From NCBI GenBank assembly GCA_964423575.1, contig CAYRFF010000001.1:93620-157619 (forward strand): a stretch of 64,000 bases of DNA, written 5' to 3'. The translations under genes were made by a program, and so were the position numbers. Source of the DNA: CAYRFF01 sp964423575. GTDB lineage: Bacteria; Bacteroidota; Bacteroidia; Chitinophagales; Saprospiraceae. Within the stretch, counting starts at the first letter, position 1; each line of letters starts with the position of its first letter. Of this stretch, positions 23,655 to 33,669 are shown in pieces. The notes under the pieces were generated by a model. That model ran no database searches. It was not told the DNA's origin and saw only the letters and a list, made by a program, of their open reading frames with translations.

Positions 23655-26600
23655 ATGCTGAGAATTTTACACCTCTTTATCTTCCTCTTTGCAACCTGGA
23701 CCACCGGAAGTCTGAATGATTCAGACAATTGGATTGATGATTCTGTCGCAGAAATATTTGAATTTGAATATCTCGGACCGGATTACATTACTGTTGATGA
23801 GAACTGTAGGGAGATACTGCAATGGGGACATCCATCTTCAGTTAAGGTAGAGTATAACGGCCCTGGACAACTTACTTACTTTAGCATTGAATCTATCAGT
23901 GGCGGATATCAGATAGGAGATTATGTCACCGGTGGTGAAACCGTGACAATTACGTATCTGGCAAAGGACGATAAGGGGAATACGGCTGAATTTTCCTTTA
24001 ATATTGATTTTATTGATGAGATGGGGCCTGTATTTGATCCTGTAAGCAATCCATCCGTTCTTATAGTTCAGTGTATTCATCATATTCCGGCTGCCCATGA
24101 AATTCTGGTAAGTGATAATTGCGATCCTGATGGTGAGCAAGTTACGGTAACTATAAGTGGTGGGCCTACTGCACCTGCTTGTGACGCACAGGAGTTCACG
24201 CGCACTCTTACAGCAACGGATATCTATGGAAATAAAACCATCTTGATTCAGGAAGTAATAGTAGAGGCAGATACAGAAGCACCCATAATTACTGTTTATC
24301 CCGATAATCAGGTTGCTAATTGTGAAGAACTTGCCCTTAAATATCATTCCTGGCTTTCCAATCAGCTTTACCGCTTCAGAGCGGTAGATGAAGGTTGCGG
24401 TGATATCAGTTACAGCTATATTGCACCACCATTAAGCGAGATACAAGACTCGACTTGCACAACTATTATAGCAACTTTTATTGCTGAAGATAAGTGCGGT
24501 AATCAGGCTTCAACAGAAGCAACTTTTACAATCCAGGATCATACTGCGCCTACTTTCATAGAGTCACCTCATGATCTTACTGTGAATTGCAGCGATGAAA
24601 ATGCGGGCGTTATGATACAAGACTGGCTCAACAGTAACGGAGGAGCTATAGCGCAGGATAATTGTTCTGATATTACCTGGTCGCGTAATCCTGAAATTAT
24701 CGACTTTTCCAAAGCATGCGAACAAGCCCTTAAAATTAATTTTATCGCTTCTGATAAATGTGGAAATCGTGCGATTTCTACAGCATTCCTTAAGATAGAA
24801 AGTTCCGGGCCTCCGGAAATTATAGAACAGCCGGAAATCGTTATTGTCGATTGTAATAATGATGGGCTTGAAGATGAATTTATAGGTTTTCTTACCACCG
24901 GTAGTGGGATTCAGCTGGGAGATTATTGTTCCGCCTATCTAGGTGTCGATTACAGATATATTGTAAATCAGGATACAATCAGCCAAGAGGAGCTTGTCGC
25001 CGCCTTCTTGGTTTCTTCGGATGGAAATTGCAGGGTGTTGGAAATTGATGGGATAGAATATGAGAATGTTATTGCCTCGATTTCCTACAACACTATTATT
25101 GCTAATGTTTGTGGAGGAGAATCAACAAGTGAGATTATACATTATGTCGTAGTCGACACGATTTTTCCTCTAATCGTCACTCGCGGATCCGATTTAACTG
25201 TGTATTGTGAAGACATCGATTCCGTGCTTGTACTGTTTGATGAGTGGTATGCATCTGCTGCTGGTGCCGAAATAATTGATTATTGCGGAACTTATACAAC
25301 CAAGTCCATTCCATCCTATAATGTGCTCAGGGAAATGTTGACGGAGAATAATTACGACTGTAATACGGGACTGCCTGCTCTGTTTATCTTTACCGATAAC
25401 TGTGGAAACACGACGATGGATACGCTACCATTGTTCTTTACGGTTCTCGATACGATGCCGCCATATATTACCGAAGAGCCACAAGATATAACTGTGGCCT
25501 GTACAGAGAGTTACGATTCTATTTTTCATGATTGGATAGATAATTATGCTTTCGCAAATGTTGAAGATGATTGCTCCGATCCAATCTGGCTAAACTATGC
25601 CTGGATAAATTTCGGAGGCGAATATGAGGCATTTAACTTTGATGGAATAAGCTATCCGGACTATTCCCCCAGGTCTTGCAGAGATAGTTTGGAAATTACT
25701 TTTTTCTTCTCGGATCACTGCCAGAATATTGATTCATTTGCTGCGTATTTCCACGTAATAGATACCGTGCCGCCACAGATTGTCAACTTCATAGATACAC
25801 TATACGTGGACTGCACTGAGATTCCGGCAGCTCAAGACCTGGAAATCATAAAGTCCTGTAATTATGAAATGGATATTGTGATTGTCGATGAAGTAATAAG
25901 AGAAGGTGACCCTTCTGAATGTGAATATTACGAATTCACTATCCTGAGAAAATACTACATTTCCAATGATTGTGGATTTAGCGATTCATTAGTGCAGTTT
26001 ATTCAACTTTCTGATAATAGTGCACCTGACTTTATAGTACCTGAAGATGTAAGTGTACAATGCGGTTATGAACTTGACTTTGAATTGACCGGTGAACCTT
26101 ATGATATTCACGACGCCTGTGGTTCTCCGGTATCGATGATTTATAGAGATTCTTTGATTTCTGATGGTTGCTCTCGGGTCATCGAGCGTAAATGGACTGC
26201 AATTGATATCTGTCTGAATGAAGGTAGTCAATCACAGTTAATTACCATTATAGATACGATCTCGCCATTCTACCTTGATCAGCCTGAAGATATCGCTGTG
26301 GATTGCAGTGAAAATATTGCATCGGCATTTAACGACTGGATGCAAACTCAACTGGAGAAAGAAGCGGAAGATGATTGCGAACTGCAAGGTAGATTTGCTG
26401 CAGTGCCCGGAAGTTATAATCCCTGGGATCCCGCAAGTTTTCCCGGCATTAACCCCGGATGGGATGATAGTAATATATGTAGCCTAAGTAATGGCGATAC
26501 CATAGCAAGGATTGATGTAGATTTTGTGATTTATGACCTTTGCTTCAATACCACGATAGTAAATAGAAGCTTCTTCCTTATCGACACCATTCCACCGCAA

Positions 26601-29600
26601 ATAGTAAATTGTCCTTCCGACACCATATTGCACACTCTGGATGAAAATTGTGGTAATCTGTACGATCTGCCTCAACTTCAATATTTTGATGAATGTGCGG
26701 GAGAAATAGAGAACGGAACCCTGATTGTCAATGGAGATACACTTTTGTACCATCCCGATTCTACATATCGTTTTATGTTGCTGAAAGGGGTGAATTTACT
26801 TAGTTTCCTTGCAGAAGATTGTGCGGGAAATATTGCAGACTGCTCTTGGACAGTGGAAGTTGTTGACGCAACCCCTCCGGTACTCACTTGTGATTTTAAA
26901 GATGTCTACCTGATTGAAAGCTCCAACTGTACTACAATTATAAAAATAGATGATTATTCTGCACATGACAATTGTGATCTTAATAATGTCGATAAGGAGT
27001 ATATAATCATAACGGCAGACGGAGATACAATTACCGGGTTGTTACCGCAAAATCAATTTGTGAGCCTTGGTCTGGGGAAACACTCGATTGAGATTACAGC
27101 AACGGATAAGTCAGGAAACAGCTCAACTTGTTCAGGAATATTAAATGTCGAAGATGGTATCTTGCCTGTAGCAGTCTGTAAGCCGGCTTTCATAAAGGTA
27201 TATCCGGACGGACTTCCGGTAGAAGTAAATCCGGCAGATTTTGATCTGGGTTCATCTGCTAACTGCGGTATAGATAGCATGTGGATTAATCATACCTCCT
27301 TTGATTGCAGTCAGGCCGGACAAGCGGTTGAAGTAAAATTATATGTAAGAAATCTATCAGGAAAAATCGATAGCTGTACAACGACAGGGCAAATAGAATA
27401 TGCGCCTCTCAATCCATCCTTTACTATGGATTTATGCTATCCCGACACTCTTGAACTCTTTGCAAATATACCCGGCGGAGATAAGGCGCAATACTTGTAC
27501 ACATGGACGGGGCCTCGGGGCTTTAGTTCATCACTGGAAAACCCGATTCTTATCAACATTGATTCCAGTTATAGCGGGACATATACACTTGAAATTCGCG
27601 GGCCTTCTGGTTGTACACTTACGGGTTCTGTAGACGTGAATATCAGACAGATGGGAGAGCCTCATCTTTTCCTTTCTGCCGGTTCGATATGTGAAGGTGA
27701 AAGTGTGATTCTGGAATCCAATTCGTATAGCGGGCCTGTAACATATAGCTGGTATGAAGGCACGCCTCCGTTTGGAGTTCTTATCGGAACAAGCGAAAGC
27801 CCTTTCTTTGAAATAACTCCTGTGCTGGGAATTCATCCTTACTATGTAATCGTATCCAATAATATATGTACGACTGATCCATCCCGCATACGTTCAGTTG
27901 AAGTAGTGGATCTGCCGGTAGCACAAGTAGAAAAAGCATTTATTAATGTCTGCGAAGGAGAGAAGATTCAACTCGGAAGTGTCGATCATCTTCCGGGAAT
28001 TACTTATCTGTGGCAAGGCCCTAATGGCTTTTTGTCGACGGAAAAGTCTCCTGTAGTTTCAGAAAGCTCCACACTAATTCATCAGGGCTTGTATACACTT
28101 ACAGTTGCATTAGGTGATTGCGTATCTGATGCGGTTACTGTAGAAGTCGATGTGACACCGAGTCCTGAAACCCCCGTATTAGAGGGTGAATCAATAATTT
28201 GTTTCGGAGGTTCAGTCAGGTTGAGCACGGATAATTCCAGACAATACGATAGTTATATATGGGAAAATTCACAGGGACTTTACTTTGTAACTGATGTGCC
28301 GATTTTACTGTTGAATAATGCCAATAATACACATAAGGGAGACTGGACCTTGAAAGTAAGCGATGGAATATGTTCATCGATTCCATCTGAAGCATTCTTT
28401 GTAGATGTCAAACCCGTTCCGGAGGTTGAAGTGGATGCCCCTGAAACGGTATGTGAAGGTAGCGATATCTTCTTGTCGGCTTCCGGTACAGGAGTATTCG
28501 AATATCGCTGGATAAATCCGCAAGAAGACACTTTATGGGGTGATGAAGTAATGTTCTCTGCTTTGGAAGGACTTTACATATTGGAAGCTGAGTCATACTA
28601 TGGTTGTGTCTACTCGGAGTCCATGTATATCGGATTAGTCCAAAAGCCCACTGTTACTGCGCTTAGCTCAACAGCGCCGGATTGTATTGAATCCTTAGCT
28701 GATATTACATTTGAGCCTACGGTTTATCCGGCCGATGATGGCTCTTATACTTATCAGTGGATTTATGATGACGAAATTATCGGAGTAGATTCCATATTGC
28801 GCTTAACCAGTGCAAGTATTAAAGATACAGGAATTTACTATTTGATAGTAGAGGTAGGAGATTGCCTGTCTGATACCTTCCAGTACTACTTGAATATGAA
28901 GCAGACGCCTGACAGACCTTCATTTCTGAACAGAGATTTCTTTTGCGAAAGCGATTCAGTAATTCTTCTTATCGATGAGTACAGCGGTGATGAAGTGAAA
29001 TATTATTTCAGAGTAGGCAATACGGATTATCCGGAAAACTCTCCTAGATTGAATCTCGGAATCCTTTCCAGAGGTTCTTATACGGTTTCGGTGCAGGTGA
29101 TGGTAGATGGTTGCATCAGCAGACGTTCCAATCTCGTTGAGATAACAGTGGGAGATATACCGGAACAGAATACTATAAGCGGCAACAATTCTATATGTCA
29201 GGGTGATTTAATTGAATTGATGGCATCGGGAACAGCAGGAAGCTTCGTGTGGTATCACAATGGAGATTCCCTGACGACTACTGATGTGCCGATTTTAATT
29301 ATACCTAATGCAGGCAATCAGAATAGCGGAAGTTATACAGTTAAGCAGACAGTCGGCGAGTGTGAGTCATTTATATCGAATGAATTTATTCTGCAGGTAA
29401 ATAAAACACCTGGAAAACCGGAAATAGAGCATATACTGGATGGGATTTGCATAAGCAAAGCATCGGAAGAACTGGAGATTTGCCTTGGTGGAAGCACATT
29501 TGAAACGACTGCACATTACAATTGGTATCATCTGTCTTCCAATGAGATGATAGGATCATTTTCCTCCAATAACTGCCATGTTATTACTGATTTCACATCC

Positions 29601-30494
29601 TTTACCGATGGAGAGAATCTTTTATACTTAACTGCGGATATTGATGGTTGTTATGGAGAAAACAGTGATACAATTACGGTAATGGTTTCCAAGGCGCCGG
29701 AAGAAATTGCTGAAGGAGGAATGGATATTTATGTCTGTAGCGGTGAGATTCCGACATTGAACGCTACTGCCGGAATAGAGGGCATGGGAATGTGGCAGGT
29801 CTTAACTGATACGACAGAGCTGTCTTCCTATACGGATCCACAGGCGCAGGTGACAAGAATGAAAGTAGGGGAGAATATTCTCGTATGGTCATTATCTTAT
29901 GGTGCCTGTGAAGATTTCTCAACCGATACAATTTATGTGTATTACGATTTACCGCCTATTGCGATTGATGACGAATATATAAAGCCATTTGGTTCTACTT
30001 TCAGTATGGATGTTCTGAAGAATGATGATATTATCGGAGGAGTAATTCTGACGATAGAAGAGGATGTGAAAAACGGAAGAACAATTTTGGGAAGTTCAAC
30101 AATTCAGTATGCACCGTATAATGGATTTGTCGGAGAAGACAGCCTTGTATATAAAATATGCAGTGCCAGTTGTCCGGATGCTTGTAGTACAGCAAAGGTA
30201 CATATTACTATAGGTGATGATTCCCTCTGTGATATTCCTACTATCTTTACTCCTAATGATGATGGAACCAATGATTACTTTATCATTCAATGTCTGAGTT
30301 CAGGAAAATACCCGGATAACACATTGAAAGTCTTTAATCAATATGGTGATCAGGTGTTTTATGCTTCCCCATATCAGAATGATTGGAAAGGAACATATAA
30401 AGGACAGCAACTGCCGGCAGGAACTTATTACTTCATTATGGATATGGGTGATGGTCGAGCTATTCAGAAAGGTTTTGTTGTAATTGAATATTAG
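23655..30494 (+). CDS. Giant surface protein: HYR-like and Ig-like repeats, T9SS type B sorting domain
   Basis: This 2279-residue protein has a short hydrophobic N-terminus that serves as signal peptide. Residues about 50-1180 hold HYR-like repeats, each marked by DTxPPxI and a TVxC pair. Residues about 1200-2080 hold Ig/PKD-like repeats with CxGxxVxL, a central W and SGxYTLxV. A Big_9/cadherin-like module (IAIDDEYIKPFGSTFSMDVL, about 2095-2180) precedes the C-terminal gliding-motility-associated type B domain (PTIFTPNDDGTNDYF, about 2190-2279). Type B cargo is exported by T9SS and needs a PorP/SprF partner, which is the next gene. The many paired cysteines suggest disulfides. Likely a SprB-like adhesin or mobile surface filament. 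Confidence 0.88.
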   Translation: MLRILHLFIFLFATWTTGSLNDSDNWIDDSVAEIFEFEYLGPDYITVDENCREILQWGHPSSVKVEYNGPGQLTYFSIESISGGYQIGDYVTGGETVTITYLAKDDKGNTAEFSFNIDFIDEMGPVFDPVSNPSVLIVQCIHHIPAAHEILVSDNCDPDGEQVTVTISGGPTAPACDAQEFTRTLTATDIYGNKTILIQEVIVEADTEAPIITVYPDNQVANCEELALKYHSWLSNQLYRFRAVDEGCGDISYSYIAPPLSEIQDSTCTTIIATFIAEDKCGNQASTEATFTIQDHTAPTFIESPHDLTVNCSDENAGVMIQDWLNSNGGAIAQDNCSDITWSRNPEIIDFSKACEQALKINFIASDKCGNRAISTAFLKIESSGPPEIIEQPEIVIVDCNNDGLEDEFIGFLTTGSGIQLGDYCSAYLGVDYRYIVNQDTISQEELVAAFLVSSDGNCRVLEIDGIEYENVIASISYNTIIANVCGGESTSEIIHYVVVDTIFPLIVTRGSDLTVYCEDIDSVLVLFDEWYASAAGAEIIDYCGTYTTKSIPSYNVLREMLTENNYDCNTGLPALFIFTDNCGNTTMDTLPLFFTVLDTMPPYITEEPQDITVACTESYDSIFHDWIDNYAFANVEDDCSDPIWLNYAWINFGGEYEAFNFDGISYPDYSPRSCRDSLEITFFFSDHCQNIDSFAAYFHVIDTVPPQIVNFIDTLYVDCTEIPAAQDLEIIKSCNYEMDIVIVDEVIREGDPSECEYYEFTILRKYYISNDCGFSDSLVQFIQLSDNSAPDFIVPEDVSVQCGYELDFELTGEPYDIHDACGSPVSMIYRDSLISDGCSRVIERKWTAIDICLNEGSQSQLITIIDTISPFYLDQPEDIAVDCSENIASAFNDWMQTQLEKEAEDDCELQGRFAAVPGSYNPWDPASFPGINPGWDDSNICSLSNGDTIARIDVDFVIYDLCFNTTIVNRSFFLIDTIPPQIVNCPSDTILHTLDENCGNLYDLPQLQYFDECAGEIENGTLIVNGDTLLYHPDSTYRFMLLKGVNLLSFLAEDCAGNIADCSWTVEVVDATPPVLTCDFKDVYLIESSNCTTIIKIDDYSAHDNCDLNNVDKEYIIITADGDTITGLLPQNQFVSLGLGKHSIEITATDKSGNSSTCSGILNVEDGILPVAVCKPAFIKVYPDGLPVEVNPADFDLGSSANCGIDSMWINHTSFDCSQAGQAVEVKLYVRNLSGKIDSCTTTGQIEYAPLNPSFTMDLCYPDTLELFANIPGGDKAQYLYTWTGPRGFSSSLENPILINIDSSYSGTYTLEIRGPSGCTLTGSVDVNIRQMGEPHLFLSAGSICEGESVILESNSYSGPVTYSWYEGTPPFGVLIGTSESPFFEITPVLGIHPYYVIVSNNICTTDPSRIRSVEVVDLPVAQVEKAFINVCEGEKIQLGSVDHLPGITYLWQGPNGFLSTEKSPVVSESSTLIHQGLYTLTVALGDCVSDAVTVEVDVTPSPETPVLEGESIICFGGSVRLSTDNSRQYDSYIWENSQGLYFVTDVPILLLNNANNTHKGDWTLKVSDGICSSIPSEAFFVDVKPVPEVEVDAPETVCEGSDIFLSASGTGVFEYRWINPQEDTLWGDEVMFSALEGLYILEAESYYGCVYSESMYIGLVQKPTVTALSSTAPDCIESLADITFEPTVYPADDGSYTYQWIYDDEIIGVDSILRLTSASIKDTGIYYLIVEVGDCLSDTFQYYLNMKQTPDRPSFLNRDFFCESDSVILLIDEYSGDEVKYYFRVGNTDYPENSPRLNLGILSRGSYTVSVQVMVDGCISRRSNLVEITVGDIPEQNTISGNNSICQGDLIELMASGTAGSFVWYHNGDSLTTTDVPILIIPNAGNQNSGSYTVKQTVGECESFISNEFILQVNKTPGKPEIEHILDGICISKASEELEICLGGSTFETTAHYNWYHLSSNEMIGSFSSNNCHVITDFTSFTDGENLLYLTADIDGCYGENSDTITVMVSKAPEEIAEGGMDIYVCSGEIPTLNATAGIEGMGMWQVLTDTTELSSYTDPQAQVTRMKVGENILVWSLSYGACEDFSTDTIYVYYDLPPIAIDDEYIKPFGSTFSMDVLKNDDIIGGVILTIEEDVKNGRTILGSSTIQYAPYNGFVGEDSLVYKICSASCPDACSTAKVHITIGDDSLCDIPTIFTPNDDGTNDYFIIQCLSSGKYPDNTLKVFNQYGDQVFYASPYQNDWKGTYKGQQLPAGTYYFIMDMGDGRAIQKGFVVIEY

Positions 30495-30498
30495 AAGT

Positions 30499-31461
30499 AT
30501 GAAGAGACTAGTTACAATATTAATTGCCTTCTTTTTGTACACTGTTGTCATAAACGCACAGCAGCAGGGGCTCTATACTCAATTCATGTACAATAAAATG
30601 GTCTTTAATCCCGGATATGTAGGAAGTCTTGAAGCTCCGGCTGCGAGTCTTATCCATCGTTCACAATGGATAGGATTTGAAGGAAGGCCTGAATCTACCA
30701 GCCTTAGTTATCAGACTAATGTAAATGATAATAAAATCGGTCTGGGTGGCGCAATATTTCGCCATTCAATAGGAATCCACGAAGATATCAGCTTGATGGG
30801 TGTGTATACTTATCGCATTAAGCTCGGGAAAGCTTCTCATTTGGGCTTGGGCCTTGCGCCTTCAATAAAACACTGGGCAATTAAATATACAGATGAAAGA
30901 ATTAAGGCTACACAAGGGACATTTATCGATAATTCCATTAGCGATGTGGACGAATCTAAGTTTGTAGCGAATATTGGTTTTGGGATGTATTACCACTCAG
31001 AACGCTTCTTCTTAGGGATTTCTGCGCCACGGCTCGCGCGTGCAGATTTAGACTTTGATTCCTATAGCGAAAAAACATCTGTTGAAGCACTACATTTCTA
31101 CCTGATGACAGGCTACGCGATTCCTCTGAGCCGATACGTAGAACTCACCCCGCAGGTAATGGTGCGTTATGTTGAGAATGCGCCCTTTGACTTTGATGCC
31201 AATCTAATGCTTTCTATGGCAGAGCGTTATCATCTAGGAGTCACATATCGTAGTTATCACGGGGTGGAAAAGGTAATAGGAGAATCGATAGATGTAATGG
31301 CTGCAGTGAATATAACTAAGTCTTTTTTGGTGGGCTTTGCCTATGATGTAAGCGTGTCACCGCTCAGAACATACCACAGCGGTAGTCTGGAATTTGCTGC
31401 GAGATATTTATTCTTAAAACCTGAAGCCAGAAAAACCTATAAAAACCCACGATATTTTTAA
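30499..31461 (+). CDS. PorP/SprF family T9SS membrane protein
   Basis: This 320-residue outer-membrane beta-barrel protein has a signal peptide (MKRLVTILIAFFLYTVVINA) and the family opening QQQGLYTQFMYNKMVFNPGY, followed by amphipathic strands. PorP/SprF proteins pair with type B T9SS cargo and hold it at the surface. The start is ATG 30499; an in-frame TTG at 30484 would overlap the adhesin gene. The gap to the adhesin is 4 bp and to the OmpA gene 2 bp, so the three form one operon. Confidence 0.9.
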   Translation: MKRLVTILIAFFLYTVVINAQQQGLYTQFMYNKMVFNPGYVGSLEAPAASLIHRSQWIGFEGRPESTSLSYQTNVNDNKIGLGGAIFRHSIGIHEDISLMGVYTYRIKLGKASHLGLGLAPSIKHWAIKYTDERIKATQGTFIDNSISDVDESKFVANIGFGMYYHSERFFLGISAPRLARADLDFDSYSEKTSVEALHFYLMTGYAIPLSRYVELTPQVMVRYVENAPFDFDANLMLSMAERYHLGVTYRSYHGVEKVIGESIDVMAAVNITKSFLVGFAYDVSVSPLRTYHSGSLEFAARYLFLKPEARKTYKNPRYF

Positions 31462-31463
31462 AT

Positions 31464-33512
31464 ATGAAAAGTATTTATTCACATATCGCCATTCTGTTTC
31501 TGAGCTGCATGTCTTATTCTATGCTTGCGCAAATGTATGATATCGACTCCGCAATCGACAGATTGACTTCTGATATGAATGCGGATGTTATAGTACGCAC
31601 TGAGACGAGAATCAATACGGACAAATGGGAATATTCTCCGGTTCTCTATGATTCCGGCATCGTATATATAGGCTCACGTTCAGAAGATAAATTCTTTGAC
31701 CGTGGTAATAAAACTCCGTTTTTCACTATCCGATATGCAGAAATAATGCAAAATGGAAGATTGGCATTTCCACAGGCGTTTGGACCAAAGAATCTACCGG
31801 AATTACATGAAGGCCCCGCTGAATTTACCAAGGCGGGAGATTACATGTTTTATACTTTATCTGCTGCCCAGGATGAAAAGGTTGAAATACCACTACAGAT
31901 TTATTCCGCCAGGAAAATTGATGATGACTGGGAGAATGTTGGTCCTTTGGAATTCATAAGCGAAGGGTATAACTATGCTCATCCTACTCTGAATGAAGCA
32001 GAAGATGAAATGGTCTTTGCAGCTAATCTTGATGACTCCTACGGTGGTATGGATTTGTACATGAGTAAGAAGATCAACGGAGTGTGGACTGACCCGGTAA
32101 ATCTCGGAATTCAGGTGAACTCTACCGGAAATGAATTATTCCCAAGGTTTCATCCATCGGGGATACTTTTCTTTTCAAGTGATGGCTTATCCAAGGGGAA
32201 AAGTCTGGACATCTATGCTACATATAAAGTAGATGGGAAGTACGTTAGTCCCGTTAAACTAGGAGCTCCATTTAATTCCAAGGCAGATGACTTTGGACTT
32301 ATATTTCTGCCTGATGGGAAAAGCGGATATTTCACCAGTGGAAGAGAAGGCAAGAAAAGCAGAGATGATATTTATTACTTTAAAGCCGATGAAGAATTGA
32401 TTCCACATATTAAAAAGACCTATCCAACGCGCCTTATTGCACAGGACGAAATTAGTTTAAAGAGATTGGACGGAGCCTCTGTTTATTTGGAAGAACTAGA
32501 TGAAAATGGCTTGATTGCCAATAAAGATTTCTATAACACCGAGATGATAACTGAGGAAGATGAAGTGAGGATTTTAATGCGATGGAAAGATCCGGAAGAA
32601 TTCCCGACCGCCATGAACAGAACAAACTTAAATGGATTTGCCGAGATTGAATATACTTTTGACAAGCCGGCTGAGTTGATTGTGGTTAAGGATGGCTATA
32701 GGGTTTATCGGAAAAGACTGGATGCATATCAGGAGTCTGAAATTCAGGTGCAAATGGAATTTATAGATTGTATGAATTTTTCCCTGGAGACCAGAGGTCT
32801 GAATTCAGAAAAGTTGAGAGCAACAGTCAGGGTTGTTAATGAGTGCAATAAGGAAGAGCGCAGCCTTGATGAAGACTCTTATGCCAACTTTAAGCTATGC
32901 TTGCAACCCGATTGTTATTACACATTTTATGTTTCTCATCCCGGATTCACTACTGATACCTTTGTGATTTCAGCAGAAAATCTGACTGAGAATTCCGCGA
33001 CTAAAATAGTTCAGCTTGTTGCAAATAAGGACGTAAAAGAAGTCGTCACAGAAACAGAGCGAAATATTGCAGATATTGAAAATGTCAGGAAGGGAGAAGT
33101 GATTACACTCCGTAAGATATACTATGATTTTAATAAAGCTACGATTAGAAAGGGCGCTGCTGAAGAACTGGAAGTACTAGCCGGACTTATGAACAAATAC
33201 CCGGCAATGAAAATTGAACTGGACTCTCATACGGATTCACGCGGGGCTGCGCTATATAACCTGGAGTTGTCTCTGAAGAGAGCACTCAGTGCCAAGGAAT
33301 ATCTGGTGGGCAAGGGAATTGCTGCAGATAGGATTGTAGCTGTGGGGTACGGTGATTCTATCATTTTAAATGATTGTGTCAAAGGAGTTGAGTGTTCAGA
33401 AGAGGAGCATCAGTTTAACAGAAGGACTGAAGTCAGAATATTATCATCTATTGATGTCGATATAAGAAAAGTAGATAATACACCGGAGATTATCGATAAG
33501 AGAAACGACTAA
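31464..33512 (+). CDS. OmpA-family protein with PD40 repeats (PorE-like)
   Basis: This 682-residue protein has a signal peptide ending near MLAQ (about residue 23), WD40-like PD40 beta-propeller repeats (about 150-310, with HPTLNEAEDEMVFAA, FPRFHPSGILFFSSDG and DDFGLIFLPDGKSGYFTSG), a linker with carboxypeptidase-regulatory-like segments (about 350-520), and a C-terminal OmpA peptidoglycan-binding domain (about 555-670: YYDFNKATIRKGAAEELEVL, IELDSHTDSRG, NRRTEVRIL). In T9SS loci such proteins anchor the PorP/SprF partner to the cell wall. Third gene of the adhesin operon. Confidence 0.9.
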   Translation: MKSIYSHIAILFLSCMSYSMLAQMYDIDSAIDRLTSDMNADVIVRTETRINTDKWEYSPVLYDSGIVYIGSRSEDKFFDRGNKTPFFTIRYAEIMQNGRLAFPQAFGPKNLPELHEGPAEFTKAGDYMFYTLSAAQDEKVEIPLQIYSARKIDDDWENVGPLEFISEGYNYAHPTLNEAEDEMVFAANLDDSYGGMDLYMSKKINGVWTDPVNLGIQVNSTGNELFPRFHPSGILFFSSDGLSKGKSLDIYATYKVDGKYVSPVKLGAPFNSKADDFGLIFLPDGKSGYFTSGREGKKSRDDIYYFKADEELIPHIKKTYPTRLIAQDEISLKRLDGASVYLEELDENGLIANKDFYNTEMITEEDEVRILMRWKDPEEFPTAMNRTNLNGFAEIEYTFDKPAELIVVKDGYRVYRKRLDAYQESEIQVQMEFIDCMNFSLETRGLNSEKLRATVRVVNECNKEERSLDEDSYANFKLCLQPDCYYTFYVSHPGFTTDTFVISAENLTENSATKIVQLVANKDVKEVVTETERNIADIENVRKGEVITLRKIYYDFNKATIRKGAAEELEVLAGLMNKYPAMKIELDSHTDSRGAALYNLELSLKRALSAKEYLVGKGIAADRIVAVGYGDSIILNDCVKGVECSEEEHQFNRRTEVRILSSIDVDIRKVDNTPEIIDKRND

Positions 33513-33669
33513 GTAATTTTTACTTATTAAAGCTTCTAAATTATTTTGGTATATTTCGAAGCTATTACATACCTGCTTCTGGTATGGAGAATGCGAAATT
33601 ATTCCCGGATGCAGAGCCGTATGTGCAGTTATTTTATGAACAACGATAAAACTTAAACGAGGAATTATT

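Noticed and set aside
33584..33649. 21-codon ORF before the secreted hydrolase gene
   Set aside because: Too short, with no recognisable feature.
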